A stretch of 64,000 nucleotides of DNA from the NCBI RefSeq assembly GCF_900095845.1, contig NZ_FMIX01000004.1:255501-319500 (forward strand). The letters are read 5' to 3'. The stretch comes from Streptococcus timonensis. Its GTDB lineage: Bacteria > Bacillota > Bacilli > Lactobacillales > Streptococcaceae. This document shows, piece by piece, positions 18,480-30,742 of the stretch. Under the pieces are notes generated by a model that was not told where the DNA came from, ran no database searches, and worked only from the letters and a program-made list of their open reading frames with translations. How positions within the stretch are numbered: position 1 is the first letter of the stretch; each line of letters opens with the position of its first letter. The position numbers and the translations under genes are program-made.

Positions 18480-19547
18480 ATGAAAATCAGAATTGACATT
18501 CCGCATCACCCTTATGAAATTCAGATTGAAAAAGGATGCCTATCTCAAGCAGGAAAATGGTTGAGAGAACTTTGGCAACCACAAAAAGTTGTTATCGTAA
18601 CGGATAACCGTGTGGCTTCTCTCTATGCAGAAAAAGTAAAACTCAGTATTGAGGCTGCTGGTTTTCAAGTGGCGATTTTTGACTTTTTAGAAGGTGAAGA
18701 AAGAAAGAACCTAACAACTGTTCAGAAAGTCTACGAATTTTTAGTTAAACAAGGCTTAACTCGTAGTGATGGTATCGTTGCCCTCGGTGGTGGAGTTGTT
18801 GGAGATTTAGCTGGCTTCGTAGCCTCCACCTATATGAGAGGGATTCATTTCGCTCAAATTCCGACTAGTTTAACAGCCCAGGTTGATTCTTCTATTGGTG
18901 GTAAGACAGGAGTTAACACTTCCTTTGCAAAAAATATGGTGGGGACATTTGCCCAGCCAGATGGAGTCTTGATTGATCCACTTGTCCTTGAGACTTTGGG
19001 GAAAAGAGAATTGATTGAGGGAATGGGTGAGGTCATCAAGTATGGCTTAATCGAGGATATAGAACTATGGAATCTTCTGATAGAAATGGATGGTTCTGTG
19101 GAAAGCATTTTGGAACATTCAGAGAGATTGATTGAGCATTCTTGCAAAGTGAAGCGCAAGATGGTAGTTGAAGATGAATTGGACAATGGCATTCGTCTCT
19201 ATCTAAACTTTGGTCACACAATCGGCCATGCTATTGAGGCAACTGCTGGCTATGGACATGTCATGCACGGTGAGGCAGTAGCTATGGGAATGGTTCAGGT
19301 CTCTAAGGTAGCAGAAGAAAAAGGACTTATGCCAGCTGGAATAACTCAGTCTATCCGAGAAATGTGTCTGAAGTTTGGATTGCCGGTCGAGTACGAAAAT
19401 TGGGAACTTGACAAGCTTTATCAGGCTTTGACTCATGACAAAAAAGCGCGTGGGAATACCATGAAGTTAGTCTTGGTACCTGAGCTTGGTTCAGCGACGA
19501 TTCACCCAGTTTCTCTCGAAGAAATGAAAGAATACTTGGTAAAATAA
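18480..19547 (+). CDS. aroB: 3-dehydroquinate synthase
   Basis: A 355-residue NAD- and metal-dependent enzyme converting DAHP to 3-dehydroquinate. The glycine-rich [14 protein letters not shown] lies near 102-115. Metal ligands are expected in [11 protein letters not shown] (Glu) and in [12 protein letters not shown] and [10 protein letters not shown] (His). An AAAGGAG site precedes the ATG. It is part of the aroD-aroE-aroB-aroC-tyrA run. Confidence 0.96.
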   Translation: MKIRIDIPHHPYEIQIEKGCLSQAGKWLRELWQPQKVVIVTDNRVASLYAEKVKLSIEAAGFQVAIFDFLEGEERKNLTTVQKVYEFLVKQGLTRSDGIVALGGGVVGDLAGFVASTYMRGIHFAQIPTSLTAQVDSSIGGKTGVNTSFAKNMVGTFAQPDGVLIDPLVLETLGKRELIEGMGEVIKYGLIEDIELWNLLIEMDGSVESILEHSERLIEHSCKVKRKMVVEDELDNGIRLYLNFGHTIGHAIEATAGYGHVMHGEAVAMGMVQVSKVAEEKGLMPAGITQSIREMCLKFGLPVEYENWELDKLYQALTHDKKARGNTMKLVLVPELGSATIHPVSLEEMKEYLVK

Positions 19548-19556
19548 GGAGAAGGT

Positions 19557-20723
19557 ATGAGATATTTAACTGCAGGAGAATCACACGGACCGCGTCTGAC
19601 AGCTATTATAGAAGGAGTTCCTGCTGGTCTTCCTTTGACTGCAGAGGACATCAATGAGGATCTTAAGCGACGTCAAGGTGGCTACGGCCGCGGTGGACGC
19701 ATGAAGATTGAGAGTGATCAGGTTGTCTTTACTTCTGGAGTTCGCCATGGTAAGACGACAGGTGCTCCTATTACCATGGATGTCATTAATAAAGACCACC
19801 AAAAATGGCTGGATATCATGTCTGCTGAGGATATCGAAGACCGGCTTAAAAGCAAACGAAAAATCACTCATCCTCGCCCAGGTCACGCAGATTTGGTCGG
19901 GGGGATCAAATACCGTTTTGATGACCTGCGAAATTCTTTGGAACGCTCATCTGCCCGTGAAACGACTATGCGGGTAGCAGTTGGAGCAGTAGCCAAGCGG
20001 CTTTTAGCTGAGCTTGATATCGAAATTGCTAACCATGTTGTTATCTTTGGTGGTAAAGAAATTGATGTTCCAGAAAACTTAACAGTCGCAGAGATTAAGA
20101 AACTAGCTGCCCAGTCAGAAGTTTCTATCGTTAATCAAGAACGTGAGCAAGAAATCAAGGATTATATTGACCAAATCAAGCGTGATGGAGATACCATTGG
20201 TGGAGTTGTAGAAACAGTTGTTGGTGGTGTTCTGGTTGGTCTTGGTTCCTATGTTCAATGGGATCGAAAGCTAGATGCTAGACTAGCTCAAGCAGTTGTA
20301 TCTATCAATGCCTTTAAAGGTGTGGAGTTTGGTCTTGGTTTTGAGGCTGGTTACCGTAAAGGAAGCCAAGTTATGGATGAAATTATCTGGTCTAAAGAAG
20401 ATGGGTATACCCGTCGGACTAATAACCTTGGTGGTTTCGAAGGTGGTATGACCAATGGTCAGCCCATTGTCGTTCGAGGTGTCATGAAACCCATTCCAAC
20501 CCTATATAAACCATTGATGAGTGTGGATATCGAAACCCACGAGCCTTATAAGGCAACCGTGGAGAGAAGTGATCCAACTGCTCTTCCTGCAGCTGGGGTA
20601 GTTATGGAAGCAGTAGTTGCAACTGTCTTAGCTCAGGAAATTCTAGAAAAATTCTCATCTGATAATCTAGAAGAGTTAAAAGAGGCAGTGGTTAAACACC
20701 GTGAATACACGAAGAACTTTTAA
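19557..20723 (+). CDS. aroC: chorismate synthase
   Basis: A 388-residue FMN-dependent enzyme making chorismate from EPSP. Signature motifs are GESHGP near the N-terminus, the [10 protein letters not shown] region near 102-111 and the arginine-rich [17 protein letters not shown]. Length is normal. It lies 9 bp after aroB with AAGGAG before the start. Confidence 0.97.
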   Translation: MRYLTAGESHGPRLTAIIEGVPAGLPLTAEDINEDLKRRQGGYGRGGRMKIESDQVVFTSGVRHGKTTGAPITMDVINKDHQKWLDIMSAEDIEDRLKSKRKITHPRPGHADLVGGIKYRFDDLRNSLERSSARETTMRVAVGAVAKRLLAELDIEIANHVVIFGGKEIDVPENLTVAEIKKLAAQSEVSIVNQEREQEIKDYIDQIKRDGDTIGGVVETVVGGVLVGLGSYVQWDRKLDARLAQAVVSINAFKGVEFGLGFEAGYRKGSQVMDEIIWSKEDGYTRRTNNLGGFEGGMTNGQPIVVRGVMKPIPTLYKPLMSVDIETHEPYKATVERSDPTALPAAGVVMEAVVATVLAQEILEKFSSDNLEELKEAVVKHREYTKNF

Positions 20724-20732
20724 GGAGTTCCT

Positions 20733-21836
20733 ATGTCAAAAACCATCTATATTGTAGGTCTTGGCTTGATAGGGGCCTCAATGGCTTTGGGAATTAAACG
20801 AGATCATCCCGATTATGAAATTTTAGGATACAATCGAAGCAAGCCTTCAAGAGATATTGCATTGGAGCGAGGAATGATTGACCGTGCGACTGATGACTTT
20901 GCCAGTTTCGCTCCCTTAGCGGATATCATCATTCTGACATTACCTATCAAACAAACCATTGCTTTTATCCAGGAGTTGGCAAGTTTGGGCTTGAAAGAAG
21001 GCGTTCTTATCTCGGACGCAGGCTCGACCAAGTCAGCTATTGTGAACGCAGCGGAGGAGAATTTTGTAGGGAAGTCTGTTCGATTTATAGGTGGGCATCC
21101 CATGGCAGGGAGCCATAAGACAGGTGCTGCCTCAGCCGATGTCAATCTCTTTGAAAATGCCTACTATATCTTTACTCCATCTAGTCTGACAACTTCAGAT
21201 ACGCTCGAAGAAATGAAGAGTCTGCTTTCAGGTCTACATGCTTGTTTTATCGAGATTGACGCTGAGGAGCATGACAAGGTAACCTCTCAAGTAAGCCATT
21301 TTCCTCACATATTGGCCTCTGGTTTAATGGAGCAGACGGCCCTTTATGCTCGAGAACATGAGCTGGCTGGACGTTTTGCTGCGGGTGGTTTTAGAGATAT
21401 GACTCGAATTGCTGAGAGTGAACCAGGTATGTGGACCTCTATTCTTTTGTCCAATAGAGAGACAATAATAGAGCGGATAGAGGATTTTAAGGGACGTTTG
21501 GATGAGATAAGTCAGGCAATCAGAGACGAAGACGAGAGTCAGATTTGGAATTTTTTCAATCAAGCGCGTGAACAACGACAGGCTATGGAAATTCATAAAC
21601 GTGGAGGAGTTGATAGTTCTTATGATCTTTTTGTAGATATTCCTGATGAGGAAGATGTGATTTTGCGCATCTTAGAATTACTTAGAGGAACTTCACTAGT
21701 TAATATCCACATCAATGAAGAAAATCGTGAAGATATTCATGGGATTCTACAAATTTCATTTAAAAATGCTCAGGACTTGGAAAGAGCTGAGCATGTGATT
21801 ACAGAAAATACTGACTACACAGTAGTCATCAAATAA
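20733..21836 (+). CDS. tyrA: prephenate dehydrogenase with C-terminal ACT domain
   Basis: A 367-residue enzyme of tyrosine synthesis. The N-terminal NAD loop is VGLGLIGAS (about 8-16), GGHPMAGS is in the catalytic domain, and the last 75 residues ([20 protein letters not shown] onward) form an ACT domain that probably senses tyrosine. It lies 9 bp after aroC. Confidence 0.93.
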   Translation: MSKTIYIVGLGLIGASMALGIKRDHPDYEILGYNRSKPSRDIALERGMIDRATDDFASFAPLADIIILTLPIKQTIAFIQELASLGLKEGVLISDAGSTKSAIVNAAEENFVGKSVRFIGGHPMAGSHKTGAASADVNLFENAYYIFTPSSLTTSDTLEEMKSLLSGLHACFIEIDAEEHDKVTSQVSHFPHILASGLMEQTALYAREHELAGRFAAGGFRDMTRIAESEPGMWTSILLSNRETIIERIEDFKGRLDEISQAIRDEDESQIWNFFNQAREQRQAMEIHKRGGVDSSYDLFVDIPDEEDVILRILELLRGTSLVNIHINEENREDIHGILQISFKNAQDLERAEHVITENTDYTVVIK

Positions 21837-21846
21837 GGAGAAAATC

Positions 21847-22185
21847 ATGTCAAATATTTATGATAGTGCAAACGAACTAAGTCGCGGATTGCGCGAATTA
21901 CCTGAATACAAGGCTGTTAAGGAAGCAAAAGATGCTATCCAAGCAGATGCAGAAGCTAATAAAATTTTCGAGGATTATATTGCCTTCCAACAAGAAATTC
22001 AATTCATGGCACAAACTGGACAAATGCCAGATGCATCTTTCCAAGGGAAAATGGATTCTATTAGCAAGCAGATTGAAGGGAACGATCTAGTCTCAAGTTT
22101 CTTTAACAAACAACAACAACTGTCTATTTATCTATCAGATATTGAACGAATTGTTTTTGAACCGATTTCAGAATTGCTAAAATAA
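21847..22185 (+). CDS. YlbF/YmcA family protein
   Basis: A 112-residue, mostly helical, charged protein of the YlbF/YmcA (Com_YlbF) family. In Bacillus relatives act in a complex affecting RNase Y-dependent RNA processing, competence and biofilm. The streptococcal role is not established. It lies 10 bp after tyrA with AAGGAG, as the last intact gene of this operon part. Confidence 0.85.
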   Translation: MSNIYDSANELSRGLRELPEYKAVKEAKDAIQADAEANKIFEDYIAFQQEIQFMAQTGQMPDASFQGKMDSISKQIEGNDLVSSFFNKQQQLSIYLSDIERIVFEPISELLK

Positions 22186-22200
22186 CAAACTTATTTTGTT

Positions 22201-22420
22201 TATGATTTATCGGTATTTTCTCAATCGTATTTTTATTATCGATAACTACTGTATAAGCTAGAATTATTAGCCTGGTCTGTTTAATAATGACTGTGGGAAT
22301 GATTGTCTTTACTAATAATCAAAATGCAAAACAAATTTGAAGGTTTCTAACTATAGAGCTGAGTTAATTGGAACAGAGAAAGATGCAAAGTTTGTCCCTG
22401 AAATCAATTTAACTGGTTAG
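22201..22420 (+). pseudogene. decayed small membrane-protein gene
   Basis: Conceptual translation gives a hydrophobic segment broken by an in-frame stop (IGIFSIVFLLSITTV, stop, ARIISLVCLIMTVGMIVF), then a stop near 22338. In the next frame a plausible extracytoplasmic tail follows (KVSNYRAELIGTEKDAKF, about 22340-22420). Together these look like one membrane protein interrupted by a nonsense codon and a frameshift. I do not recognise the family. It lies just upstream of the TPM-domain gene and may be a remnant of its original partner. Confidence 0.45.
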
Positions 22421-22438
22421 TCTTGTGGGGGATCTCCT

Positions 22439-23581
22439 ATGAAAAAGTTAATTTTACTCTTAATTATCCCTTTATTCTTTTTTATGCCGCTAGTGGCGGC
22501 TAATATGGTTATTCCCGATCGGCCTTTAAATGGTATATACGATCCTAATGGTTATTTAACCACTAGTGTTGCAGAAACGTTAGAGAGTATGAATGCTGGA
22601 AGTGAAACCCAAGTAGGTATTTACATTGTAGATACCCTAGACGGTTCCAGTATCGAAGAGGTAGCCAATGAGGTTGCACGCAAATGGAAAATTGGGAAAC
22701 AAGATTCCAACAGTGGAATTTTAATCGCTATTGCTATAAAGGATAGGAAGTTTCGTATTGAAACATCCAACGAAGCAGCAATTTGGCTACCTGACTCGAA
22801 GGCCAGTTCTTTACTAAATGATTCGAAGCCTTACATGAAAGAAGGGAAATATACTGATGCTCTTAACAGAATTCTAGTAGGCATTTCTAAAGCAGAGTCT
22901 AGAAAAGCTGAAATCATAAACAAGAAGGAGAATAAGAATACTCGGCTTCCAAAAAGCTTAAAATACATAGCAATAATTTTGGGAATCCTTAAGATAGGCC
23001 TTAAGTACATGCCGTTAATTTTCTTGGTTTATGCACTTTTAGCAATTTGGTTCCATTACTTAAATAGATGCCGCTTTTCTAAGTATGAGTATGAGGGAAA
23101 GGGTAAGCTGTATCCAGATTTTCCTGACTTTGTACCTAACGATACGTGGACTGAAGAACGTAAATCTGACTATAAAAAAAATAAGCGTTTAATTAGGTCT
23201 CAGTATAACTACGCAGGATATAACAAACTATATCCAGACTCAAAAGGTTTTCTACCTAATGATACTTGGACTGCATTACTGATAGAAGCATACTACGCAG
23301 AAGTTGAAAGAAAGCAACTAGATAGGCTGAACCGCTCTCAATACTCTTATAATGGGAAGGGAAAACTCTATCCAAACGATAAAGATTTTGTGAAGAATGC
23401 TTCTTGGACTTCCGAGCTCAAAAAAAGCTACTATGCTTCACAAAGGGTACAGTCAAGTTCTTATGGTAGATTAGATTCTTCTACATCTAGATATGATACT
23501 GGTAGTTCTAGTTCATCTTGGTCTTCTGATGATTGGGATGGCGGAGGATTTGATGGTGGTGGATCTTCAGATAGCTGGTAA
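22439..23581 (+). CDS. TPM-domain membrane protein with three C-terminal repeats
   Basis: A 380-residue protein with a signal peptide or anchor (1-21), an extracytoplasmic TPM domain (about 31-155, beginning PDRPLNGIYDPNGYLT), a basic linker and a membrane region (about 176-207). The tail has three related units at about 214-253, 254-299 and 300-338, sharing YxYxGxxKLYP, then F, then N-x-TW or N-x-SW. The end is Ser/Gly/Asp-rich (DDWDGGGFDGGG), typical of TPM-phosphatase-like membrane proteins. Function is unknown. It splits the ylbF-like gene from aroA, which I recall as adjacent in pneumococcus, so it is probably an insertion. Confidence 0.75.
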   Translation: MKKLILLLIIPLFFFMPLVAANMVIPDRPLNGIYDPNGYLTTSVAETLESMNAGSETQVGIYIVDTLDGSSIEEVANEVARKWKIGKQDSNSGILIAIAIKDRKFRIETSNEAAIWLPDSKASSLLNDSKPYMKEGKYTDALNRILVGISKAESRKAEIINKKENKNTRLPKSLKYIAIILGILKIGLKYMPLIFLVYALLAIWFHYLNRCRFSKYEYEGKGKLYPDFPDFVPNDTWTEERKSDYKKNKRLIRSQYNYAGYNKLYPDSKGFLPNDTWTALLIEAYYAEVERKQLDRLNRSQYSYNGKGKLYPNDKDFVKNASWTSELKKSYYASQRVQSSSYGRLDSSTSRYDTGSSSSSWSSDDWDGGGFDGGGSSDSW

Positions 23582-23674
23582 ATTGAAAGTGAAAAAGAAT
23601 TGCTATTAAAAAGCTTCAGGTTGAAATACATCAAAAAGGTAAAAGTGTATTGAAAAAATATTATTAACTATCAT

Positions 23675-23709
23675 AAAGTCAGGAATTTTTAAGAAATTTC
23701 TGACTTTTT
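23675..23709 (+). terminator. terminator between TPM gene and aroA
   Basis: AAAGTCAGGAATTT (23675-23688) pairs with AAATTTCTGACTTT (23694-23707) with one G-U pair, followed by further T bases. Confidence 0.7.
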
Positions 23710-23716
23710 ATGATAA

Positions 23717-25498
<1,782 letters not shown>

Positions 25499-25502
<4 letters not shown>

Positions 25503-26347
25503 AAATTGCCTATCTAGGTCCCAAGGGATCTTTTTCGCACCATGTTGTGCAAACGGCTTTTCCCCACGAGGAACTAGAGCCATTTTCAAATATCACAGAT
25601 GTCATCAAGGCTTACGAACAGGGCTTGGTTGATTATTCTGTTGTCCCAGTTGAAAATTCCATTGAAGGAAGTGTCCATGAGACCTTAGACTATCTCTATC
25701 ATCAAGCGAAAATTCAGGCTGTTGCAGAGATAGTACAACCGATTCAACAACAGTTAATGGCTGTTTCTGGGCATTCAACCATCAAAAAAATATTTTCTCA
25801 TCCGCAGGCACTTGCACAAGGAAAAAAATATATCGACCAGCACTTTCCAAATGCTGAATTAGAAGTAACAGCAAGTACAGCTTATGCAGCTAGATTTGTC
25901 TCAGAACATCCAGATCAACCTTTTGCAGCTATTGCTCCGAGAAATTCTGCTGATGAATATGGTTTAGAATTGATTGCTGAAGATATCCAAGAGATGGAAG
26001 CTAATTTTACTCGTTTTTGGGTCTTAGGTGCACAATTACCGGAGATAGCTTTGCAGTTCTCAACAGAAAAAATGAGTCTGGCAGTTACCTTACCAGACAA
26101 TTTACCTGGCGCTCTTTATAAGGCGCTCTCTACCTTTGCTTGGCGAGGAATAGACTTGACAAAGATTGAGAGTCGCCCCCTTAAAACTGCTCTTGGTGAA
26201 TACTTCTTTATTATTGATGTTGATTATAGAGATAAAGATTTAGTTCATTTTGCAAGAGAAGAATTAGAAACTATTGGAATCCAATATAAAATTTTGGGAG
26301 CTTACCCTATTTATACTATACAGGATAAAGGAAAGGAGAATCTATGA
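25499..26347 (+). CDS. pheA: prephenate dehydratase
   Basis: A 282-residue monofunctional enzyme of phenylalanine synthesis. The N-terminal catalytic domain carries YLGPKGSFSH and the NFTRFWVLG motif containing the key threonine. The C-terminal ACT domain has the ESRP phenylalanine-binding motif (KIESRPLKT). No chorismate mutase domain is fused. Overlaps of 4 nt with aroK and psr suggest tight coupling. Confidence 0.95.
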
Positions 26348-27669
26348 CTAGAGAAAATCCTCTATCTCATCATGAAAATCTACGCTATGATTATCTCTTG
26401 AAAAATATTCATTATTTAAATGAAAAGGAACGGATAGAATTTGATTTTTTGCATAGTAAACTAGAAGGTCAGCAGAAAGTTTCTGAGATTAAACCCTACG
26501 AAGAGTTAGAGGAGCTACTTCAGCAAACCAATAATATTGGCCTTCCAAGTTATGGAAATCGTAGTCGTAGTTCTCGCCATAAAGTTCCCAAGCAAAAAAT
26601 TAAGAAAGTAAAAGAAAAGAAAGAAAAAGTCAAGAAACCTAAGAAACAACGTCGTTTCTCTTTTAAGCGTTTGCTCGCTTGGATTTTTACAATTTTACTT
26701 TTTGTAGCAATAGGGATGACTCTTATGTTTTTAAAAGGTTTTCAGTCAAGGGAAGATAATAAGCTAAAAGATGCCAAAGCTGCTCAGGTTGAAGTCTTCA
26801 ATGGACAAGATACGCGTGATGGGGTTAATATTCTGATTTTGGGTACGGATGGCCGAATTGGACAGAATAGTGCAGAAACACGGACAGACTCGATTATGGT
26901 TTTGAATGTCAGTGGTAAGGATAAAAAAATTAAACTTGTTAGTTTTATGCGAGATAACTTAGTCTATATCGATGGTTATAGCCAAGTTATTGATGGTCAG
27001 AGACAAGCCGATCATAAATTGAATCTGGCATATGAATTGGGAGAGCAGGAAGGAAAACAAGGAGCTGAGAGAGTACGTAAAGTTCTCAAGGATAATTTTG
27101 ACTTGGATATCAAATATTACGCTCTTGTAGATTTCCAAGCCTTCGCTACTGCAATTGATACTCTTTTCCCAGATGGAGTTACCATCGATGCGCAATTCTC
27201 AACCTTAAATGGTGTCCCAGTCACAGAAGCTACTGTAGGTGATGATCTACATGCGACTGCAACTGAATCTCCAACCCAAACTATTCGAGCTGGTAAGCAA
27301 CAAATGAATGGTTCTACATTACTTAACTATGCTCGTTTCCGTGATGATGATGAAGGTGATTACGGTAGAACACGGAGACAGCAACAGGTTATGTCAGCAA
27401 TCTTGCAACAAATTAAGGACCCAACAAAACTATTCACTGGTTCAGAAGCTCTTGGGAAAGTATTTTCTATGACGTCAACAAACATTCCGTATACTTTCTT
27501 ACTAACTAATGGCTTGTCTATTTTAGATGGAGCTCAAAATGGTATTGAGAGAGTAACAGTACCAGAACTTGGTGATTGGCAAGACGAATTTGATGTTTAC
27601 GGTGGTCAAGCCCTTCGTGTAGATCAAAACGCTTATAAGAATAAGCTTGCCCAAATGGGATTGAGATAA
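26344..27669 (+). CDS. psr: LytR-CpsA-Psr (LCP) family wall-polymer ligase
   Basis: A 441-residue membrane-anchored protein. A long lysine-rich cytoplasmic N-terminus (KKVKEKKEKVKKPKKQ) precedes one membrane helix (about 109-131) and an extracellular LCP domain (about 155-330) with LGTDGR, RTDSIMV and LVSFMRDN. LCP proteins transfer undecaprenyl-linked teichoic acid or capsule to peptidoglycan. The position at the end of the aro operon and directly before the teichoic-acid cluster matches pneumococcal psr as I recall it. A teichoic-acid attachment role is inference from context. Confidence 0.88.
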   Translation: MTRENPLSHHENLRYDYLLKNIHYLNEKERIEFDFLHSKLEGQQKVSEIKPYEELEELLQQTNNIGLPSYGNRSRSSRHKVPKQKIKKVKEKKEKVKKPKKQRRFSFKRLLAWIFTILLFVAIGMTLMFLKGFQSREDNKLKDAKAAQVEVFNGQDTRDGVNILILGTDGRIGQNSAETRTDSIMVLNVSGKDKKIKLVSFMRDNLVYIDGYSQVIDGQRQADHKLNLAYELGEQEGKQGAERVRKVLKDNFDLDIKYYALVDFQAFATAIDTLFPDGVTIDAQFSTLNGVPVTEATVGDDLHATATESPTQTIRAGKQQMNGSTLLNYARFRDDDEGDYGRTRRQQQVMSAILQQIKDPTKLFTGSEALGKVFSMTSTNIPYTFLLTNGLSILDGAQNGIERVTVPELGDWQDEFDVYGGQALRVDQNAYKNKLAQMGLR

Positions 27670-27679
27670 AAAATATAGT

Positions 27680-27732
27680 AAAATCAAAGCTAATGCATCT
27701 ATTATGATAGGTGATTGGGCTTTGATTTTTCT
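27680..27732 (+). terminator. terminator after psr
   Basis: AAAATCAAAGC (27680-27690) pairs perfectly with GCTTTGATTTT (27719-27729) around a long loop, followed by T bases. Confidence 0.75.
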
Positions 27733-27763
27733 TATGAACGGATAAGATAATAGGCACTTTTTA

Positions 27764-27772
27764 TGGTATAAT
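27764..27772 (+). promoter_or_regulatory. extended -10 promoter of the licD3-tarPQ operon
   Basis: TGGTATAAT is an extended -10 element 37 nt before the LicD gene. No clear -35 is present. It follows the psr terminator, so the teichoic-acid operon appears to be separately transcribed. Confidence 0.55.
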
Positions 27773-27809
27773 AGAATGATACAATTCTACAGAAGAGGAT
27801 ATGAAATAG

Positions 27810-28646
27810 ATGAGTGATTTAAAGGCAATTCAGGCTCGTAGTCTGGAAATGGCTGAATATTTTGTCGAATTTTGTAAAGAACATGATTTACTCTGCTATT
27901 TGTGTGGCGGAGGAGCCATTGGCGCCCTTCGTAATAAGGGCTTCATCCCTTGGGATGATGATTTAGATTTTTTTATGCCACGAAAGGACTATGAAAAACT
28001 AGCAGAGTTATGGCCTCAATATGCGGATGAGCGTTACTTCCTATTAAAGAGTTCTAAAGACTATGTAGACCGTAACCTCTTTATTACCATTCGCGATAAG
28101 GAGACGACTTGTATCAAGCCTTATCAACAAGATTTGGATCTTCCACACGGATTGGCTTTGGATGTTCTTCCCTTGGACTACTACCCTAAACATCCAGCAG
28201 AGCGCAAGAAACAGGTCCGCTGGGCCTTGATTTATTCTCTATTTTGTGCGCAAACTATTCCAGAAAAACACGGAGCAGTCATGAAATGGGGAAGTACAAT
28301 TCTACTTGGTATGACACCCAAATCTCTACGATACCAAATCTGGAAAAAAGCTGAGAAAGAAATGACTAAGTATGGACTTTTTGAAAGTGATGGCATTACA
28401 GAATTATGTTCAGGCCCTGGTTATATGAAAAATAAATATCCAATTCAGGCTTTTGAAGACAACATTTTCCTACCATTCGAAGGAACAGAAATGCCTATTC
28501 CGGTTGGTTATGATGCTTATCTTAGCATTGCCTTTGGTGATTATATGACACCACCTCCGGCTGAAAAGCAAGTCCCTCATCACGATGCCGTCATAGCTGA
28601 TATGGATAAGAGTTATAGAGAATATATGGGAGAATATGGTGGATAA
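27810..28646 (+). CDS. licD3: LicD family phosphotransferase (LicD3-like)
   Basis: A 278-residue cytoplasmic LicD-fold nucleotidyltransferase-type protein. The catalytic Asp cluster is in FIPWDDDLDFF (about 46-56), and a C-terminal GDYMTPPP motif is typical of the family. LicD proteins transfer phosphocholine or related phosphates to sugars. As first gene of the cluster it matches pneumococcal licD3 by order; its exact acceptor is not established by sequence. The apparent ribosome site (AGAGG) is about 12 nt from the ATG, longer than usual. The following glycosyltransferase overlaps by 11 bp. Confidence 0.85.
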   Translation: MSDLKAIQARSLEMAEYFVEFCKEHDLLCYLCGGGAIGALRNKGFIPWDDDLDFFMPRKDYEKLAELWPQYADERYFLLKSSKDYVDRNLFITIRDKETTCIKPYQQDLDLPHGLALDVLPLDYYPKHPAERKKQVRWALIYSLFCAQTIPEKHGAVMKWGSTILLGMTPKSLRYQIWKKAEKEMTKYGLFESDGITELCSGPGYMKNKYPIQAFEDNIFLPFEGTEMPIPVGYDAYLSIAFGDYMTPPPAEKQVPHHDAVIADMDKSYREYMGEYGG

Positions 28647-29739
28647 GAAGAAAATTCTATTTTTTATGTGGTCTTTCTCTCTAGGTGGAGGTGCGGAAAA
28701 AATCTTATCAACGATTGTTTCAAACTTAGATCCGGAAAAGTATGATATTGATATCCTCGAAATAGAACATTTTGGCAAAGGATATGAACCTGTACCTGAC
28801 AATGTGAGAATTTTAAAAGCCTTTCAAGATTATCGCCAACCAAGATGGTTAAGAGCGATTTTGTGGAGATTGAGAATTTATTTCCCAAGATTGACAAGAC
28901 GATTACTTGTAAAAGATCAATATGATGTAGAAGTCTCCTTTACCATTATGAATCCTCCTCTTTTATTTTCTAAACGCCAAGAAGTGAAGAAGATTTCTTG
29001 GATTCATGGAAGTATTGAGGAATTTTTAAAAGATAGGTCGAAGCGAGATTCTCATAGACGACAATTGGATGCTGCTCATACTATAGTAGGAATTTCAAAG
29101 AAGACCAACAATTCTATTAAGGAAGTTTATCCAGATTACTCACAGAAATTAACAACAGTCTATAATGGTTACGATTTTGAAAGTATTGTCAAAAAATCAA
29201 AAGAGAAGCTAGCTATTGAGATTGCTCCTAAGAGTATCTGCACCATTGGGCGTATTGAAGAAAATAAGGGTTCTGATCGTGTTGTGGAAGTCATACGACT
29301 TTTGCACAAGCAAGGAAAGAAATACCACCTCTACTTTATAGGAGTCGGAGATATGGAAGTGGAACTGAAAAAAAGGATTCAAGAATACCAACTTGAAGAC
29401 TATATTCACTTTTTGGGGTATCAAAAGAATCCGTACAAGTATCTTTCTAAGATGCAAGTTCTTTTATCCATGTCAAAACAGGAAGGTTTTCCTGGGGTCT
29501 ATGTTGAAGCCTTGAGTCTTGGAGTTCCCTTTGTATCTACTGAAGTAGGCGGTGCAGAGGAATTATCTCAGGAAGGACGATTTGGTAAAATCATTGATAG
29601 CAATCAAGAAGCCGCTCAAGCGATTGATAACTACATGACAGCTGTATCAACCTTTGATGCCAATGAGGCCAACCAATTTATTCAGCAATTTACAATTGCT
29701 AAACAAATTGAACAAGTAGAAAAACTACTAGAGGAGTAG
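28636..29739 (+). CDS. glycosyltransferase, GT4 type
   Basis: A 367-residue GT-B enzyme. The N-terminal SLGGGAEKIL glycine-rich loop and the C-terminal donor-binding region MSKQEGFPGVYVEALSLGVP with its E-x7-E pattern are characteristic of GT4. Such retaining transferases build the lipid-linked repeat unit on the cytoplasmic membrane face. It lies between LicD3 and a GT2 enzyme in the teichoic-acid operon. Donor and acceptor sugars cannot be assigned here. Confidence 0.87.
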   Translation: MVDKKKILFFMWSFSLGGGAEKILSTIVSNLDPEKYDIDILEIEHFGKGYEPVPDNVRILKAFQDYRQPRWLRAILWRLRIYFPRLTRRLLVKDQYDVEVSFTIMNPPLLFSKRQEVKKISWIHGSIEEFLKDRSKRDSHRRQLDAAHTIVGISKKTNNSIKEVYPDYSQKLTTVYNGYDFESIVKKSKEKLAIEIAPKSICTIGRIEENKGSDRVVEVIRLLHKQGKKYHLYFIGVGDMEVELKKRIQEYQLEDYIHFLGYQKNPYKYLSKMQVLLSMSKQEGFPGVYVEALSLGVPFVSTEVGGAEELSQEGRFGKIIDSNQEAAQAIDNYMTAVSTFDANEANQFIQQFTIAKQIEQVEKLLEE

Positions 29740-29740
29740 C

Positions 29741-30727
29741 ATGGAAACTACATTAATTAGTGTCATTGTTCCTGTTTATAATGTGGCGCAATATCTTGAA
29801 AAATCAATAGCATCCATTCAGCAACAAACCTATCAAAATCTCGAAATCATTCTCGTTGATGATGGTTCTACAGATGAAAGCGGTCGCTTATGCGAACAAA
29901 TTGCTGAGCAAGATGAAAGAGTTTTGGTCTATCACAAGGAAAACGAAGGTTTATCACAAGCTCGGAATGATGGATTGAAGCAAGCCCAAGGAGACTTTGT
30001 TATTTTTATAGACTCGGATGATTACATTCATCCTGAAATGATTACTAGCTTATATCAACAAATAGTGAAAGAAGATGCGGATGTTTCCAGTTGTGGTGTT
30101 ATGAATGTATATGCCAATAGCGAGAGTCCACAGTCTGAAAACCAGGATGATTATTTTGTATGTGATACCGAAACATTCCTTAAAGAGTATTTAATTGGTG
30201 AGAAAATACCAGGAACTATTTGTAATAAACTTATCAAAAAGGAAATTGCGGCACAGTTAACTTTCCCAAAAGGCTTGATTTATGAAGATGCCTATTATCA
30301 TTTTGATCTAGTTAAAGTAACTAAAAAGTATGTTGTTAATACTAAGCCATACTATTACTATTTCCATCGAGGAGATAGTATTACCACCAAACCATATGCG
30401 GAAAAAGACTTAGCTTACATTGATATTTATCAAAAATTTTATACTGAAGTTATTAAGGAATATCCAAACTTAACAGAAGTAGCTTTCTTTAGATTAGCAT
30501 ATGCTCATTTCTTCATACTTGATAAGATGCTTCTAGATGAGAATTTCAAAGAGTTTAAAGACTATCCAAGGATTTATAGATATTTGAAACAACATACCTT
30601 AGCTATTTTTAAGAATGACATTTTTAGAAAAGGGAGACGTATTAGTGCTTTAGCACTTTTTGTAAATGTAAGATTGTATAGAATATTGTTGCTAAAAAAT
30701 ATTGAGCAATCGAAAAAAATTAATTAG
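29741..30727 (+). CDS. glycosyltransferase, GT2 type
   Basis: A 328-residue GT-A enzyme. The N-terminus VIVPVYNVAQYLEKSIASI, VDDGSTDESG and the metal-binding IDSDDYI are classic GT2 features. It starts one base after the upstream stop, so it is co-translated. Its likely role is adding a GalNAc-type sugar of the teichoic-acid repeat unit, inferred from the pneumococcal cluster. Confidence 0.87.
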   Translation: METTLISVIVPVYNVAQYLEKSIASIQQQTYQNLEIILVDDGSTDESGRLCEQIAEQDERVLVYHKENEGLSQARNDGLKQAQGDFVIFIDSDDYIHPEMITSLYQQIVKEDADVSSCGVMNVYANSESPQSENQDDYFVCDTETFLKEYLIGEKIPGTICNKLIKKEIAAQLTFPKGLIYEDAYYHFDLVKVTKKYVVNTKPYYYYFHRGDSITTKPYAEKDLAYIDIYQKFYTEVIKEYPNLTEVAFFRLAYAHFFILDKMLLDENFKEFKDYPRIYRYLKQHTLAIFKNDIFRKGRRISALALFVNVRLYRILLLKNIEQSKKIN

Positions 30728-30742
30728 AAAAGGAGGGCAGAG

